DNA of 64,000 nucleotides from Raphanus sativus. Its lineage: Eukaryota > Streptophyta > Magnoliopsida > Brassicales > Brassicaceae. A program made the translations under genes and the position numbers. Below are positions 44,267 through 56,300 of this stretch, piece by piece. Every line of letters begins with the position of its first letter. The first letter of the stretch is position 1. The notes under the pieces are model-generated. The model made no database searches and had not been told where the DNA came from. It was given only the letters and a program-made list of their open reading frames with translations. The stretch lies in contig NC_079514.1 in NCBI RefSeq assembly GCF_000801105.2, positions 13,060,293 to 13,124,292 of the forward strand, read 5' to 3'.

Positions 44267-46401
44267 ATGATAACGAAATTTCTCACACCTTCATTTCGAT
44301 CGCTTCGCTTCTTCAACTCTCCTCCTCTCTACTTCTTCTTCGAATCCCTAAAGTACTCTTCAATGGCGGAAGTAGATAACAAATCTAACGCTGCACCGGT
44401 ATCGGACGACGAGCTCTACGGATTCAAACGGGAGGAGATGTACACCGGCACCCTCGCCGGCTCCGTTGGTCCGTACGGTCGCCACGTTTTCCTCTGCTAC
44501 AAGAGCCACGAGACCTGGCTTCCTCGCGTCGAAACCGAAGGTCTTCCGCAGCGTTTCGCTAAGTCGTTCAAGGATCGCAGAGCTGATTTCGCCGTTAAGG
44601 TTGCATACATCTAAACCGTTTTAGATTCGTTTTTCGTAGATGCTAATTGTTGAGCGTTATGTTTGTTGTAGACGAACCTGACGGTGTGCGGTGGAGGTGA
44701 ATCGGACGGAGATGTGTTGATTTTCCCGGAGATGATCAGATACAAGTGAGTTTCGATTCTCAGAGTAGGATCGAATTCGTGTTTGGTAGTTCGATTACGA
44801 TTGATTGGTTTAGAAACTGTAGATTCTTAGGTCATTCAGTTTTAGAGATGATGGTGTTTAAGCTCGAGATTAGATCTGAGAAGCTAGTTTCCGATCATGA
44901 CTTACGTTCTCTATCACTTATTCCATAATCTGATGGATCTTGTAGTTATATTGGTTATCATCCTTTGACACTTACTTTCTTTTAGGGCGATTAAGATGAA
45001 TCGAATGGAGATGTGTTGATTCAAATTCTTGTTCGGTAGGTAGCTCGATTTCTATGGACTGGTACCATTTAGAAACTGTAGATACTCAGATGATGGTGTT
45101 AAACTCGAGATTAGATCTGAGAAGCTAGTTTCCAATCACGGTGTTGATATGATCACTTATTCCATAGTCTGCGTTGTTTATGGATCTTTTTGTTATCTTG
45201 GTTCTCATCCTTTTACTTTCTCTTAGGGCGATTAAGGAGACTGATGTGGATGCTTTTGTGGAAGATGTGCTTGTTAATGGAAAACCGTGGACCTCTGGGG
45301 TTCAGGAAGAGTTATCAGGTTCTTTTGTGTTTGTGTGTGCTCATGGAAGCCGTGACAAGAGATGTGGTGTTTGTGGACCAGCTCTTATGGAGAAGTTTGA
45401 GCAGGAGATTGGCTCCCGTGGACTCTCTGGAAAGGTTTTCGTTAAGCCGTGTTCTCATATCGGTGGGCACAAGTATGCTGGGAATTTGATTGTATTCAGC
45501 CCTGACTCAGCTGGAAATGTTTCTGGTCACTGGTGAGAAAAAAATGTCTTTTATAAGTCAGAAAAGAAACTGAACTGTAACAGGGGATCTTATGTTATGC
45601 ATTATCGAATGGTCTTTGCTAATATTTAGGTATGGTTATGTGACTCCTGATGACGTGCCTGCAATGCTTGATCAGCATATTGCAAAAGGAGAAATCATAC
45701 AAAACCTTTCCAGGTCTGTTTTCCTGCTTGTTGTAGATATGTCTTATTAAATCAGCTTTACATTTCCTATGTTTATGGTATAAATTTATGTACCTGACAT
45801 CCATGTTTGTAAACTTTTCACTAGATTTATACTTTCGTGTTGGAACCTAAACTGATGTTTGAGAAAACTTATATTTACAATGTGTTGCAAGTCCGTAGTA
45901 TGTTTAACTAGTATGACACTGCAACGATATGCTAGATGAGACAGCAAATGGTAACATGTAATGTGTACTTTGGCTGGGTTTTTGTATGCTGAACTAGGAA
46001 GCTTGTAACTCTTCACTCACTCACTTTAGCTTGTCAAGGGACCTTTTCAGGTTCATTCACCGCTGTATTTCAGTTTTCAATATCTATATAATCTCTGCTT
46101 CAGGGGGAAGATGGGACTAATACCCGAGGGTGAGGAAGCTGTGAAAGAGGATGAGCATAAAATCCAAAACGGAAACGGCGTACAAGTGGAGAAGAAGGAA
46201 TTCACAGGAGGTTGTTGCCAAGGTGCAAACGGGGTTTCTTGTTGCCAAGAGCAAACTCCAGAACCAGTCAAGAAAGAAGGATCCGTGAAGCAGAACTGGT
46301 TCAGAACAATTGAGAAAGAAGAGCTTCTGTTGGGAGCTGCCGCAATAGGTGCTGTAGCAACCATAGCCGTGGCTTACAGCATTTACAGGAAGTCAGGTTA
46401 A
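44267..46401 (+). CDS. Sucrase/ferredoxin-like family protein
   Basis: Five exons (44267-44599, 44672-44745, 45227-45532, 45630-45713, 46104-46401) with GT/AG borders encode 364 residues. The fold is the thioredoxin-like [2Fe-2S] ferredoxin of the sucrase/ferredoxin-like (Apd1-type) family. Landmarks are 'VCAHGSRDKRCGVCGPAL' and 'PCSHIGGHKYAGN', holding the conserved Cys and His cluster-ligand candidates, in exon 3. The C-terminus has CC pairs ('GGCCQG', 'SCCQEQ') and ends in a hydrophobic segment ('LLLGAAAIGAVATIAVAY') followed by a short basic tail, suggesting a tail anchor. The start at 44267 adds a basic, aromatic leader that could target mitochondria or plastids; the later start at 44363 (MAEVDN) is an alternative. 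It matches Arabidopsis At3g27570 in type and position. The biochemical role in plants is not established. The second intron contains an internal duplication (separate entry). Confidence 0.9.
44700..45236 (+). repeat. Tandem duplication spanning intron 2 and its exon edges
   Basis: The region from the end of exon 2 to the start of exon 3 is present twice with an offset of about 241 bases. 'gaatcggacggagatgtgtt' (exon 2, about 44699) reappears as 'gaatcgaatggagatgtgtt' near 45000. 'gatctgagaagctagtttcc' occurs at about 44873 and 45114. 'agggcgattaag', the exon 3 acceptor and first codons, occurs at 44984 as well as at 45225. Confidence 0.8.
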
Positions 46402-46698
46402 GAAACCACACTCCTCTATACATTACAAGGATAGTTACAACAATATGAAACTATATTTTTGGTAGCTATGATGTTATAGCAGTAAAAGAAATGAAAAAAC
46501 ATGGAGAGGTATATGATCTCTTGAGACCACGTAACCATCATTTGGTCTACTGGGATATATCGGTTTGGGCAAAACGGGGCCTTTGAATAAATATTAGCTT
46601 TTCCCCAACCCCCACCCCTGCTTTTTTTATATGTTCTTTTGGCTTTAATCGAATCGGTTTAATTGGATACATCAATCTTTTAATAATTTCATCATTTA
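46402..46698. other. 3' flank of the sucrase/ferredoxin-like gene
   Basis: Expected 3' UTR and downstream spacer; no further feature is seen. Confidence 0.5.
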
Positions 46699-46735
46699 CT
46701 AGAGGTTGCCCGGGCTACGCCCGGGGTATTTGTTT
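46699..46735 (-). mobile_element. Helitron 3' terminus
   Basis: On the minus strand a perfect GC hairpin (CCCGGGC-GTA-GCCCGGG) is followed by CAACCTCTAG and then T. A stable hairpin about ten bases before CTAG, next to T, is the classic Helitron 3' end. The element should extend to the right into the AT-rich DNA, but I cannot fix its 5' end. Confidence 0.7.
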
Positions 46736-49125
46736 AATTTTTAATTTTAATTATACCTTTCTATGTATATTTTAGCATATAAATATTTTAAGTTATTATT
46801 AAATAATAAATTTCCAGAAAATTTTGAAATTATTTTAAACTATTCATCTATTTTTGTTCTACAAAATTGAACTTTTAATATTTTTCTTATTAAAACTTTA
46901 TATAAGGTGATGAGCAAAATGAACAGAAAATTAGTTAAATTGTAGTCGGATTGGTTGAATTAACATTCCTATTATTTTGTGTTCATATTTTATTATTTTC
47001 TTTCAACCAACGGTTTTAATGTTATAATATTTTTCTACAGCTAAAAAATATACAACTATATGGATAAAGCAATTAAACTCTTACAAATTTTTTGCATTAT
47101 AACCCAACTAATCAGACTCATGATCTAAGTATTCTTTTATCTTAGTTCTATAATTTTTTTTGTTGTATAATATTGTTAAATGTACAAATATTTTCTTTTT
47201 ACTTTTTGAACCATTGAATTTATAACTTTCACTGTTTATAAAAAAATTGTCTTTTGATTTTTTTTGTTCGACTTCGTCCTACATCTGTTGATCATCATAA
47301 GCGTATTTTTTTTCTCGAAGTTGGCTGTTGATCAAAACAGTTATTTGTGAGCCTTTGGCAGAGGGTAATAAGATTATGCATGTTGGCTCTTTATTGAAAT
47401 GTTTGGGTGGTGTCAATTGTAACTTGTAGGTCGTATCTGTTTAACAGATTTGTCTTCAAATAATGGTGGCAGTTTTTAATTAAAAAAGTGGCCTTCAAGG
47501 TAGTAAGGCTTCATGTGTGTGCCAAGCTTGGTCTGTTGTGGTTCTTATTTATTAAGCCGTTGGTTCTTTCCTTCGAATGTTACAAAGAGTTTCGTATTAC
47601 TGGTCAATGACATGTAGTTTGTTAATGTTGTTCAGAGTAAATTGAGTGATATTTCGTTGATTTGTTTTTTCTGCCATGCCGTTTGCTCAAGCTTCTTTAA
47701 TCTAAACAGCGTAATTATGTGGATGTAGTTTATTTCTTGTAACGTAAAATGAAACAAAGCAAATCAAGGCAAAAAAAGCCATGGAAAACGAAAAGTGTTT
47801 AGACTACAATGGTATGCGTGTTGGTGGTGATTTTGTTTGTTTAAATGATGTGCATGAATTTATTCTTTACATAATCCAATTTTTGCTCCACTATAGATTT
47901 CGTGAAATTATATTTATATAGATTATAGTTTGGTTGGGAAATTCCAAAAGGAATACATTTCCTAATTAAGCATATTTTAATATTTTTTATAACTTTATTC
48001 AGGCGGTGTAAATCTTTTAATATGTTTGTTTTGTATGAAAAGCTTAGTGTTATTAACTCAGACATACATATTTTGTAAAATTATGTCATTACGTAACTTA
48101 ACATGAGGCAATTATAAAAAAAAAAAGATGAGGTAAATTTTGTTGAGTAACGTACTAACATGATGTCATCAAGACTTTCTTTTTTTTTTGCTAAATGTCA
48201 TCAAGAGTCTTTCTTACTAAAACACTATCTTTTGTTTTGTTGAAAGCCTTTTCAAAAAAAAAAACACTTTCTTTTGTTGACGGCACTAAAACACTCAGCG
48301 AATTTTTTTTAATATGTGACGAAACGGGTAAATTAAATATCTTTAAATTTTATAAATATTCTAATTTTCAACAACTTGCAAACAATTATGATAACCGATT
48401 ATATACTGAAGCTAAAGAAGCTTTTTTTTTACTAAACAACCATTGACCATACTCTTAAAATCCCAAGGATTTACAAATGTTTGGTCATTAATTTTTAGAA
48501 GTTTAAGTAGTAACATTATTAAAGACACCATTTACTATAGAAATAGGATTCTGCTTCACGACTCGTCCATATGCTATTGTGGAACATGTCTTGCACTTTC
48601 TTTGGTGGTAATGAATCCCAGACCCAGTGCTCGTTGTTTGCTAAATCAAACAAAAAATATCAAGGCTTCAAAAGGTTACATGAAACTACATGTGTGTATA
48701 GCAGAGAACGTATAAGCCATTTGTTTCAGAACCGGGGTAGATTGAGCTCCACAGAGCCTTCGGTGGGTGCAAAGTGAACAATAATTAGCAGGAATTCCGC
48801 GATGAGTTGTTGGATCCTTTTCTGGTCACCATAGACATCCATGGGACTGTTAAGTATCAGATGTAGATTTTTCTCTCCTACCACCAACATGGCTTGGCTT
48901 ACCACTACACTTATGACACTACCTATAAAGAACTCTGTTGTTTCTAATTCAAATGTACGATGAGCAAAAACAAAGAGGTTTGTTTAGTAGTGTTAAGAAT
49001 CAAGCTTTATAAGTGCAAGTGGGTGAGTGTGAAGAAGAATCTAATTTCTCACCCGTTTTCAATGTTGTTGCCGTCTTTGTTTCCTACAAATTTGATATTT
49101 GCTTCTCGCATGAAACACTTGTTTC
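46736..49125. other. AT-rich intergenic DNA, probably Helitron interior and unassigned sequence
   Basis: No gene is recognised. About 48540-48790 and 48960-49125 are less AT-rich and contain short open frames, but no product can be named. Removing the TRIM at 49131 restores a short open frame on the minus strand around the insertion point ('EDKKQYLETSVSCEK'), which may be a relic. Confidence 0.4.
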
Positions 49126-49130
49126 AAGAT

Positions 49131-49804
49131 TATTAGGGATATTACATCCCACATCGGGAATCCTAAGGGACATTAACTAATATATAAAGGGTTATGGCCA
49201 ATATACTAATTGCCAATTGGTTTTAAGTTGGAAGCCCATAATTAACCCGAATCTAACATGGTATCAGAGCGATAAGATCCTTTGACCTAATTTACTACAA
49301 CTACTGTTACTATACCGATGTTGGGCCCTCTGTGGATGTTATTCCCACATTGTCCACGCTTCAGACTTAGATGTCTAAGCGTGAGGGAGGGTATTGATGA
49401 GAAACATCCCACATCGGAAATATAAGAAATAATCTACTATTATATAAAGGGTTAGGGCTAATCCACTAATTGCCAATTGGTTTTAAGTTGGAAGCCCATA
49501 ATTAACCCGAATATAACATGGTATCAGAGCCCAGATCCTAAAATACCCTAAACTCCTAATTAATATTAACCCTTCCCGACCGGGTTTATAGGTCGTAATT
49601 AACTCGCTCGACCGAGTATAACTGTCTTAAAGTTCCGAGATTTCTGGCCGATAAGAGCCATCATCTCGAGGAGGGGTATTAGGGATATTACATCCCACAT
49701 CGGGAATCCTAAGGGACATTAACTAATATATAAAGGGTTATGGCCAATATACTAATTGCCAATTGGTTTTAAGTTGGAAGCCCATAATTAACCCGAATCT
49801 AACA
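49131..49804 (+). mobile_element. TRIM retrotransposon with three LTRs, 674 bp
   Basis: The outer LTRs, 49131-49258 and 49677-49804 (128 bp each), appear identical, start TATTAGGG, contain TCCCACATCGGG and end TAACA. A third, diverged LTR lies between them at 49392-49518. Primer-binding sites TGGTATCAGAGC directly follow the first (49259) and the middle LTR (49519). Polypurine tracts precede the middle LTR ('gtgagggaggg') and the last one ('ctcgaggagggg'). The whole is flanked by a 5-bp duplication AAGAT (49126-49130, 49805-49809). It has no coding capacity, as in other terminal-repeat retrotransposons in miniature. Identical outer LTRs point to a recent insertion as a single unit. Confidence 0.9.
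49392..49518 (+). repeat. Diverged middle LTR of the TRIM
   Basis: 127 bp, starting TATTGATGAGAAACATCCCA and ending ATATAACA. It shares its 3' half almost completely with the outer LTRs ('ttgccaattggttttaag') but differs in the 5' half, so it belongs to a related subfamily. Confidence 0.85.
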
Positions 49805-49809
49805 AAGAT

Positions 49810-50279
49810 ATTGCTTCTTATCCTCCGTTTTCTGGAACCTTGAATCATACAATTCCTGGAAAATTAAAAAACACACACATCTACATCTCATCATCTATCT
49901 ACCCACTGTATCAGGTAGTGTGACATATATATTAACATGTATCAGGATTTGGGACTACGATCAACCTTTTTCTCTCTAGACTTAATAAGACGCTTTTACG
50001 TGCGCAATCCTGAGAGAAAGTCTTTCTAGACTTAAAAACAGAGCACGTGTATAATGTCACACAAATGCAGCAATGATTAGAGAAGTTTAGCAGGCTGATG
50101 ATTAAATTATTACCTCAAGGGAAGAAGATTATCGGTTGTGCAGTTTAGTGACGTCCCATAATTCGTCACTGCCTCATAATCTCGTCTGTTAAAGTTCTAA
50201 TGAGTACTTTAGGCGTGCGTTTTTAGTCTCAAGGTACATGATTTATGTGATTCATATAAGCAAGATTTAAATGAAGTTA
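49810..50279. other. Intergenic
   Basis: No gene or repeat is recognised between the TRIM and the chimeric coding fragments. Confidence 0.5.
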
Positions 50280-50832
50280 GAGATAGTTACAGTTGATGTA
50301 CCTCTGGAGCTTGGAAGCCTTTGATTCCTAAGCAATGACAGGAATCTACGTGATTCAGGCCAACCATTAAAGCACATGGCGTTAGGATCAGTATCAGATA
50401 AACAAACCCCTCATCTTTCAATGGAAGAGCAGGAACACGTGCTTGGACATATAACAGGTGAAACGACATGGTTTGTCTGGAGACGTTACGGGAGTTGATC
50501 GGCACTCTAGTTTCATGGAACACTCGACTGTAATCTACGGAGGTCGAAGGTGAGAGTATGAAGAAACCTAATACTTCGCTTTGAGAAATCAAAAATCATG
50601 TATTTATATATAACTGCAGAAAAAAAAAGAGAAAACACCAATCTGTTACCTGTTACAGAAAAAAAAAAGAGAGAAAATACCAAACCAATGAGAAACAATC
50701 TGTTCAATCAGATGCAAAGGAGTTTCTTGAAAATGCAGCTCGTGCTCTTAATGGCAACAATGAAATTGGTTTGAAGGGTCCTCTAATTGCGACAGCTGAT
50801 GGTTCAGGTGATGTTGAAAAGGATACAGCCTG
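50280..50832 (+). pseudogene. Unassigned coding-like fragments on plus strand
   Basis: Two plus-strand pieces look like coding sequence. About 50300-50510 reads 'NLRDSGQPLKHMALGSVSD' and 'HLSMEEQEHVLGHITGETTW'. 50706-50832 reads 'SDAKEFLENAARALNGNNEI' and 'GLKGPLIATADGSGDVEKD', ending at a stop. They have balanced composition unlike the neighbouring AT-rich DNA, but I do not recognise the families and no start codon or complete exon structure is evident. The second piece abuts the RPS25 relic on the opposite strand at about 50833. Confidence 0.45.
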
Positions 50833-51099
50833 ATTTACCAACTTGAACATAGGAGCTTCAGACCGAAGCTTGTTGTTAGTTGCCTGATCGAATAGAACCA
50901 TGTTGTTCACCTTTTCTGATTTAGCTTCCCCTTGCTCCACTTATGTCGAATAAAGAAATGAAAAGAGCAAAGTAAGCAAAAGAAAATATTAATCAAGAGA
51001 ATATGAGATTTGATAGGAGATTACTTTCTTATGTGTTCCACCTCCGGATTTTGCAGGGTTTATAGGATAGTAGTGGAACTTTTTCTTTCTTCGGTGCCT
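50833..51099 (-). pseudogene. RPS25: 40S ribosomal protein S25 (eS25) fragment
   Basis: On the minus strand, about 51099-51028 reads 'APKKEKVP' and, after a frame change, 'KPAKSGGGTHKK'. This matches the N-terminus of plant eS25, which begins with the same lysine-rich leader. After an intron-like gap, 50939-50833 reads 'WSKGK' and then 'KVNNMVLFDQATNNKLRSEA' and 'PMFKLV'. The reading breaks off in the middle of the protein, where the sequence changes into an unrelated fragment on the other strand. The ATG is missing, one or two frameshifts are present and the C-terminal half is gone. The intron is retained, so this came from genomic DNA and not from a processed transcript. Confidence 0.8.
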
Positions 51100-51964
51100 G
51101 GAATCAGCAAGAGAAACCGTTATTATAACATGATCATACGAAGTCAACTATATAGAGATTTGCTCCCGTTACCTTCGAGGGGTGGGAAGACGATTGAATG
51201 CCCAAGATAGTTGGAAGAGTTTTAAATCAAGTAAATGTGGTATTCATTGTGGTGAATTAATATCAGCTCAGGCGTTACATAGCCGTGTGTAAAGAGAAGG
51301 TGCAATCTGAATCAAACGTCACGACAGAGACGTTCGTAAGCAGAGGAAGAGAACTAACCTATAAACATGTGTGGGCCTATATGCAAAACTAATTTAAAAC
51401 GGAGCCCAATGGAATGGTAAGCTTGATTGATTGGGTCAATTTAAAAAGCCTTCTCGCTTGTGTATTGGACCGTTTATAATGTTTAAGAAACCTTAAATTC
51501 TAAGATCAGATCGACGATGACATGGCAAAAAAATGATTTCTGATTGGCCTGAATTTTTAGCCTGACGTGGCATAGCTCACAGGGCTTTATATTCCCCTTT
51601 TAATACTTGTTTGATATGCAATGATGACTAACCGGATAATCCAGTGCTGGTTCGGTTCTATAAAACTTCTAATCATTTACAATTTGGTTTGTTCAGATTA
51701 TTTATTTATATTGGCTGGCTTGCTTGCTTGCTTGTTTACTCCTTGTTACTTACCTATAAACCCCAATGTGGGGGTTTCTTGCCTATGCTGGTTTAGTGTT
51801 CAAAGTCCGAGCATTGGTAACCTAGCGATAACTACATAATATAGTTTTGTAACTACATTTTTAAATACTCATAAAAAAATAAAAAGAATTCTGTTTCATG
51901 TGCTACGTAACCTTTTTTTTCTTTTGAAGTACGAAATTTAATTTAATAATTTTTTGTAAGTATA
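51100..51964. other. Intergenic
   Basis: No gene is recognised. A run of 'tggcttgcttgcttgcttg' near 51713-51733 is a short tetranucleotide repeat. Confidence 0.5.
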
Positions 51965-53356
51965 TCTCTATAATATTATTTTATAATATTATTTGAGAAG
52001 TCAATTTCCTACGTGTCGCGTTCACGTCAACTCTCATGATGGTTGATTACAATGATACCCTTAATGAATTAAAAATATATTTATAATTACTATGCTAAAA
52101 CATATTTTTCCTTTTTAATAATTTCTATTAGTGAGAAGTTTCCTTTTTCAGATAACATATATAATTAAAACATTTTATAATTTAAAAACGAATTTGAAAT
52201 AATAAAATATATTTATATATGAAATGATTTCAAAAAAAAGGAAACTTAACAAAAATAATTTTTGTATTGAGAAAAATAAATATTTCCCTTAAACATATTC
52301 TTAAGAAATATAACTATATTTTCAAAGTAAGAAAAACGTTTTTATATCTATATATTTTCTCAGATAATTGCAGATAAAAATGTGATTAGATAAATCAAGA
52401 TATCTTTAGCTGAATAATAATATTTTATAATTAGTATTAATTATCTTTAGCTGAATAATAATATTTTAGCTGATAAGCAAATCTGAGTTATTATATTTAA
52501 AATTATTTAAAATAAATTTCAGTTTTCTTTTATAAATTTAAGATATAACATTACTTAGAGCTTACAAAATATTTTAATTTTTATAAATATCTATATGTGT
52601 TCATGAGCTTACAAAATTTTATCAGTTATTCTCCTTTATACTTTTCTACTTATCATTGTTTTATTTTTTAAAATATTTTTAGAAAATCAACATATATCAA
52701 ATTATATAAATATTATGAAAATATATTTACACATTTAAGATGAAAAACTGAATTAATGCGAAAAACAAAACTAATTTGATCTGGTTAAATAAAGAAACAA
52801 ATTATTTTATAGTAATGTTTATTTATTTTTATACATATAAATTACGGGTTGCTTCAAACCATACTAATAAATAAAACTAAAATTTTAACTAATTGTTAGA
52901 GATTATTTCTTTTGTAAAACATATATGCATGAGATTTTAAAATATTATCGTGATATTTATTTATGTATTCTGAATCGATCAACAGCGAAGTTTAGTTTTC
53001 TATTTGATTTTCAAAAAAAAAATATATAATGCTATTTATAATATTACTAAAGTTTATTTAAAAATCTAAAAAAACAACCAATTTAAATGAAAATCACAAA
53101 TTATTCAAAATTTTAATATATTTAAAATAAAAGATATATTATAATTGATTTCAAAGAATTTGATGTTGTCTAATATACCCAAATAAAAATTAGACCAATC
53201 AGATATTACACATCCAAAACCACATGTCTAACTAAAATAATATAATATTATTTATATAAATTATAAAATAATAAAACTAAACTATTAATAAATTATTAAA
53301 ATATATTTACTTTATATATATTTATATCCGTACATGAGCACGGGAGAATCACGTAG
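51965..53356 (+). mobile_element. Probable non-autonomous Helitron, 1.39 kb
   Basis: The left end TCTCTATAATATTATTTTAT followed by 'gagaagtcaatttcctacgt' is typical of Brassicaceae Helitron 5' ends and is preceded by A. The right end has a short hairpin (CCGT...ACGG, about 53327-53342) followed by GAGAATCACGTAG and then T. The terminal tetranucleotide GTAG instead of CTAG lowers confidence. The interior is extremely AT-rich with no helicase. 'ttatctttagctgaataata' is repeated near 52400-52460. Confidence 0.55.
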
Positions 53357-56300
53357 TCATCAATTATTTATCATGACGACAAAAAACAAATGCTATAAAT
53401 AAAACAACTGATCAAGAAAAGAAAAAGAGGCACTGGAAAGTACAGAAGGACACGGTCGTGGCGTAAGTAAATGGATCCCACCTATCTCCTTGATTTGGGC
53501 TGTTACCTCACCGACGAGATTTTCTACTGACACTTTTCAGTTTTGGTCAAAAAACAAAGAAAAGGACCCCAAGGCAGGGCTCTAGAATTCATGTAATTCC
53601 AACCAAAGTTAGTTCCAACAACCCACTTACCACTACAATCTTTGGTTCAGTGATCAACTTATTCGGAACAAACTTGCACTGTAATCTATTTTTTGAAGTT
53701 AGTAATATGAAATCGGCTAGGCAAAAATTAAAAGTAACATGATCTCGACATAGTACTACTGACTTAATACGTACGCCAAGTTAAGAAAGAGATATGCTAC
53801 TGTATAGAGTGTCATTATGTCAATGCCATACATCTTTTCGTGACATATGTGATTTATTGTATAAGGTGTTCGTTCGGAAGCACAATTTGCAGCCAGTTCA
53901 GTCTTTTGTGCAACTATGCAAAGTCCATATATATAAAACTGTTATTAAATACCTTTTTCTATTTGGCATATGGAGAATGAAGATTAAGAGACAACTATGG
54001 TCAAAGATCCAATAATTACGTTTGATATCAACTGAGACTTCTCCTTCCCTCACCAGCATAACCTGGTCAGGTAATCACTCCCAATCTCTAATCCTCTAAC
54101 TAGTTACATTGTATATTTTCTACTATTATTTAGGCGTTGAAAAGCTTTTGGGAGGATTCTCTCAATCATTCATCATCTTGTAAGCTATTCTATCATATGC
54201 CCACATTGTCCTTTTATGATAACGTCCTCCTTCCCAAAATTAAAATTCTTATCAGGATGCATATGAAAGCCAAAGTTGTCAACTAGCTTTTTAATATAAA
54301 CTAGCCTTAAAAGGGCGAGTATATTTTTTGTTTTAATTTAATTTTTGATATTTTTTTTTTTGATTATATTTTTTTTGGTAATCATATTTTTGTATAAATT
54401 TTAATCAAAATAAATTTTATTAAAAAATAGCAATTTAAAAATTGATTCGGTATCGCACGATTAAGGCTGGATTGCGGATTGAACTCGTCCGCTGACCCGC
54501 CAACCCGCCAAACCGCGGGTTTTTAATTTTGTTTTGGTTATAAAATATGACCCGCACAACTCGCAAACAAATAATTTTGTACCCGCATCCGTTCCGCTTA
54601 ATTTTAAGGTTATCCGGGGGTTATATATATTTTTAAATCATTATTTAATTTAATTTTTATAAAAAATATATTTATAATAAAAAATTATAAATGATTTAAA
54701 TAAGGGCGAGTGTAGTTATAGCTTCCCCGCGAATTTATGTTTAGCAGTTATCATTCTTAACCATTTACTTTATAATATTACTCAAACTCTTTTATCAGTT
54801 ATATTAATATGCAGATAAGCAGTTATATATAGTTTTTTTAAATTGGACCCAATTATTATCAAGAGGAAATGATCCTATTTTAATGGTATTAATCATAAAT
54901 ACCTCTTTAAAAAAACGTGATAACTGATTTTGGTAGAAAAAAATTATAATATGGTCAGCGTTTTGATATAGTTATAGATGCAGTTAAAGTCAACTTTTTT
55001 TAATTGGACTTAACTAATATCAACATGACATGTTCATATTTTAATAATATAAATATGTTACTTTATTTTCAAATAGTAATTTTTAAGAAAAAAATAACAA
55101 AGTATTGTTACAATTTTGATTGGTAACAAAATAGTAATTAAATAGATATATTAAATAGATAAAACAATATAAGGTTTTTCATAAAATATATCTTCTAAAC
55201 TAACGTTATATATTATTAGAAAATTTAATTGTTCTTATTACTCGTATATTTATTTAACTTAGAAAAAGTTCCTTGCAATTAGTAGGCAATTTAAATGGTT
55301 GTTAGATCCAGAAAATATATTTTATATGTTCCAGATTATAAGGAAATCTAATGAAAAAAGCAACTTATTTTGTAGTTGTATTATAAACATTCACATCTAT
55401 ATTTAATTTTTGTATACTGCTAACTTGATTAAAGACAAAATATATTGATGCAGTTATGGGGGTGATTATGTGGTGGTTTTTTTTTGTTTTTTGAACACAG
55501 ATCACGTGGTGGTTATTAGGCGAATTTGACGGTTATAAAGTTCGCTTACAAAAGGTAGTTATATTTGAATGGTATGTATTTTCGTTATATTGATGCAGTT
55601 ATCATATCAAAAGGTAGTTATGGTTAAAAATAATTGTTGGATTCAACATGATATCAACTGGTCATGCTGGAGAATTAATAGAATAGATTATTGTGATGGG
55701 ATTTACCGAAAGCTGTGACAATCGACCATAAAAAGACATACTTGTCTTTGTTTTCCCTTGTTTTCTAGTGGTAAAACTATTCATGAGTAACTTAACCAGT
55801 ATCCAACAAAAATTCAACGAATTGAATACAACTCGATGCAAAACTGAATACATTACAATTTATACATATTAGTATGAATCAAATGTATAACCAGTTGGTA
55901 TCAATTTAATGACAATCTTTTGGGGTTTGGTGTATATCTACATTAATTTTAAATTCGATTTTTTCTGGGACCTAAATCGTAGGATTTATCAAAAAAAAAA
56001 GAATCAAATATTATGTTCTTTTAGTTATCATGTATTGTATGCTCTTTCCATACAAAAACTTATTAAAAAAAAGGAACATACGGAAAAAAAAGAGGTTGAA
56101 AAGGACTGGTGGCTGGTGGTGCATCCGCGTCTGCAAGTGTTTTCTCGGGGAGAGAGAGGAGATTTCTCGTCACCTCCTCACTGACGCCTACGCGGAAAAA
56201 GCAAACCACTTTCGATTTCTTTAATCTTTTTTTTCTTCTTAATTATATTCTGAAAACCCATTAATAAAAAAAAGAAACTTTTTTCTAAAATTTCCTCTAA

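Noticed and set aside
48195..48777. Several short plus-strand open frames
   Set aside because: Low-complexity or unrecognised translations in AT-rich DNA, without splice or start context.
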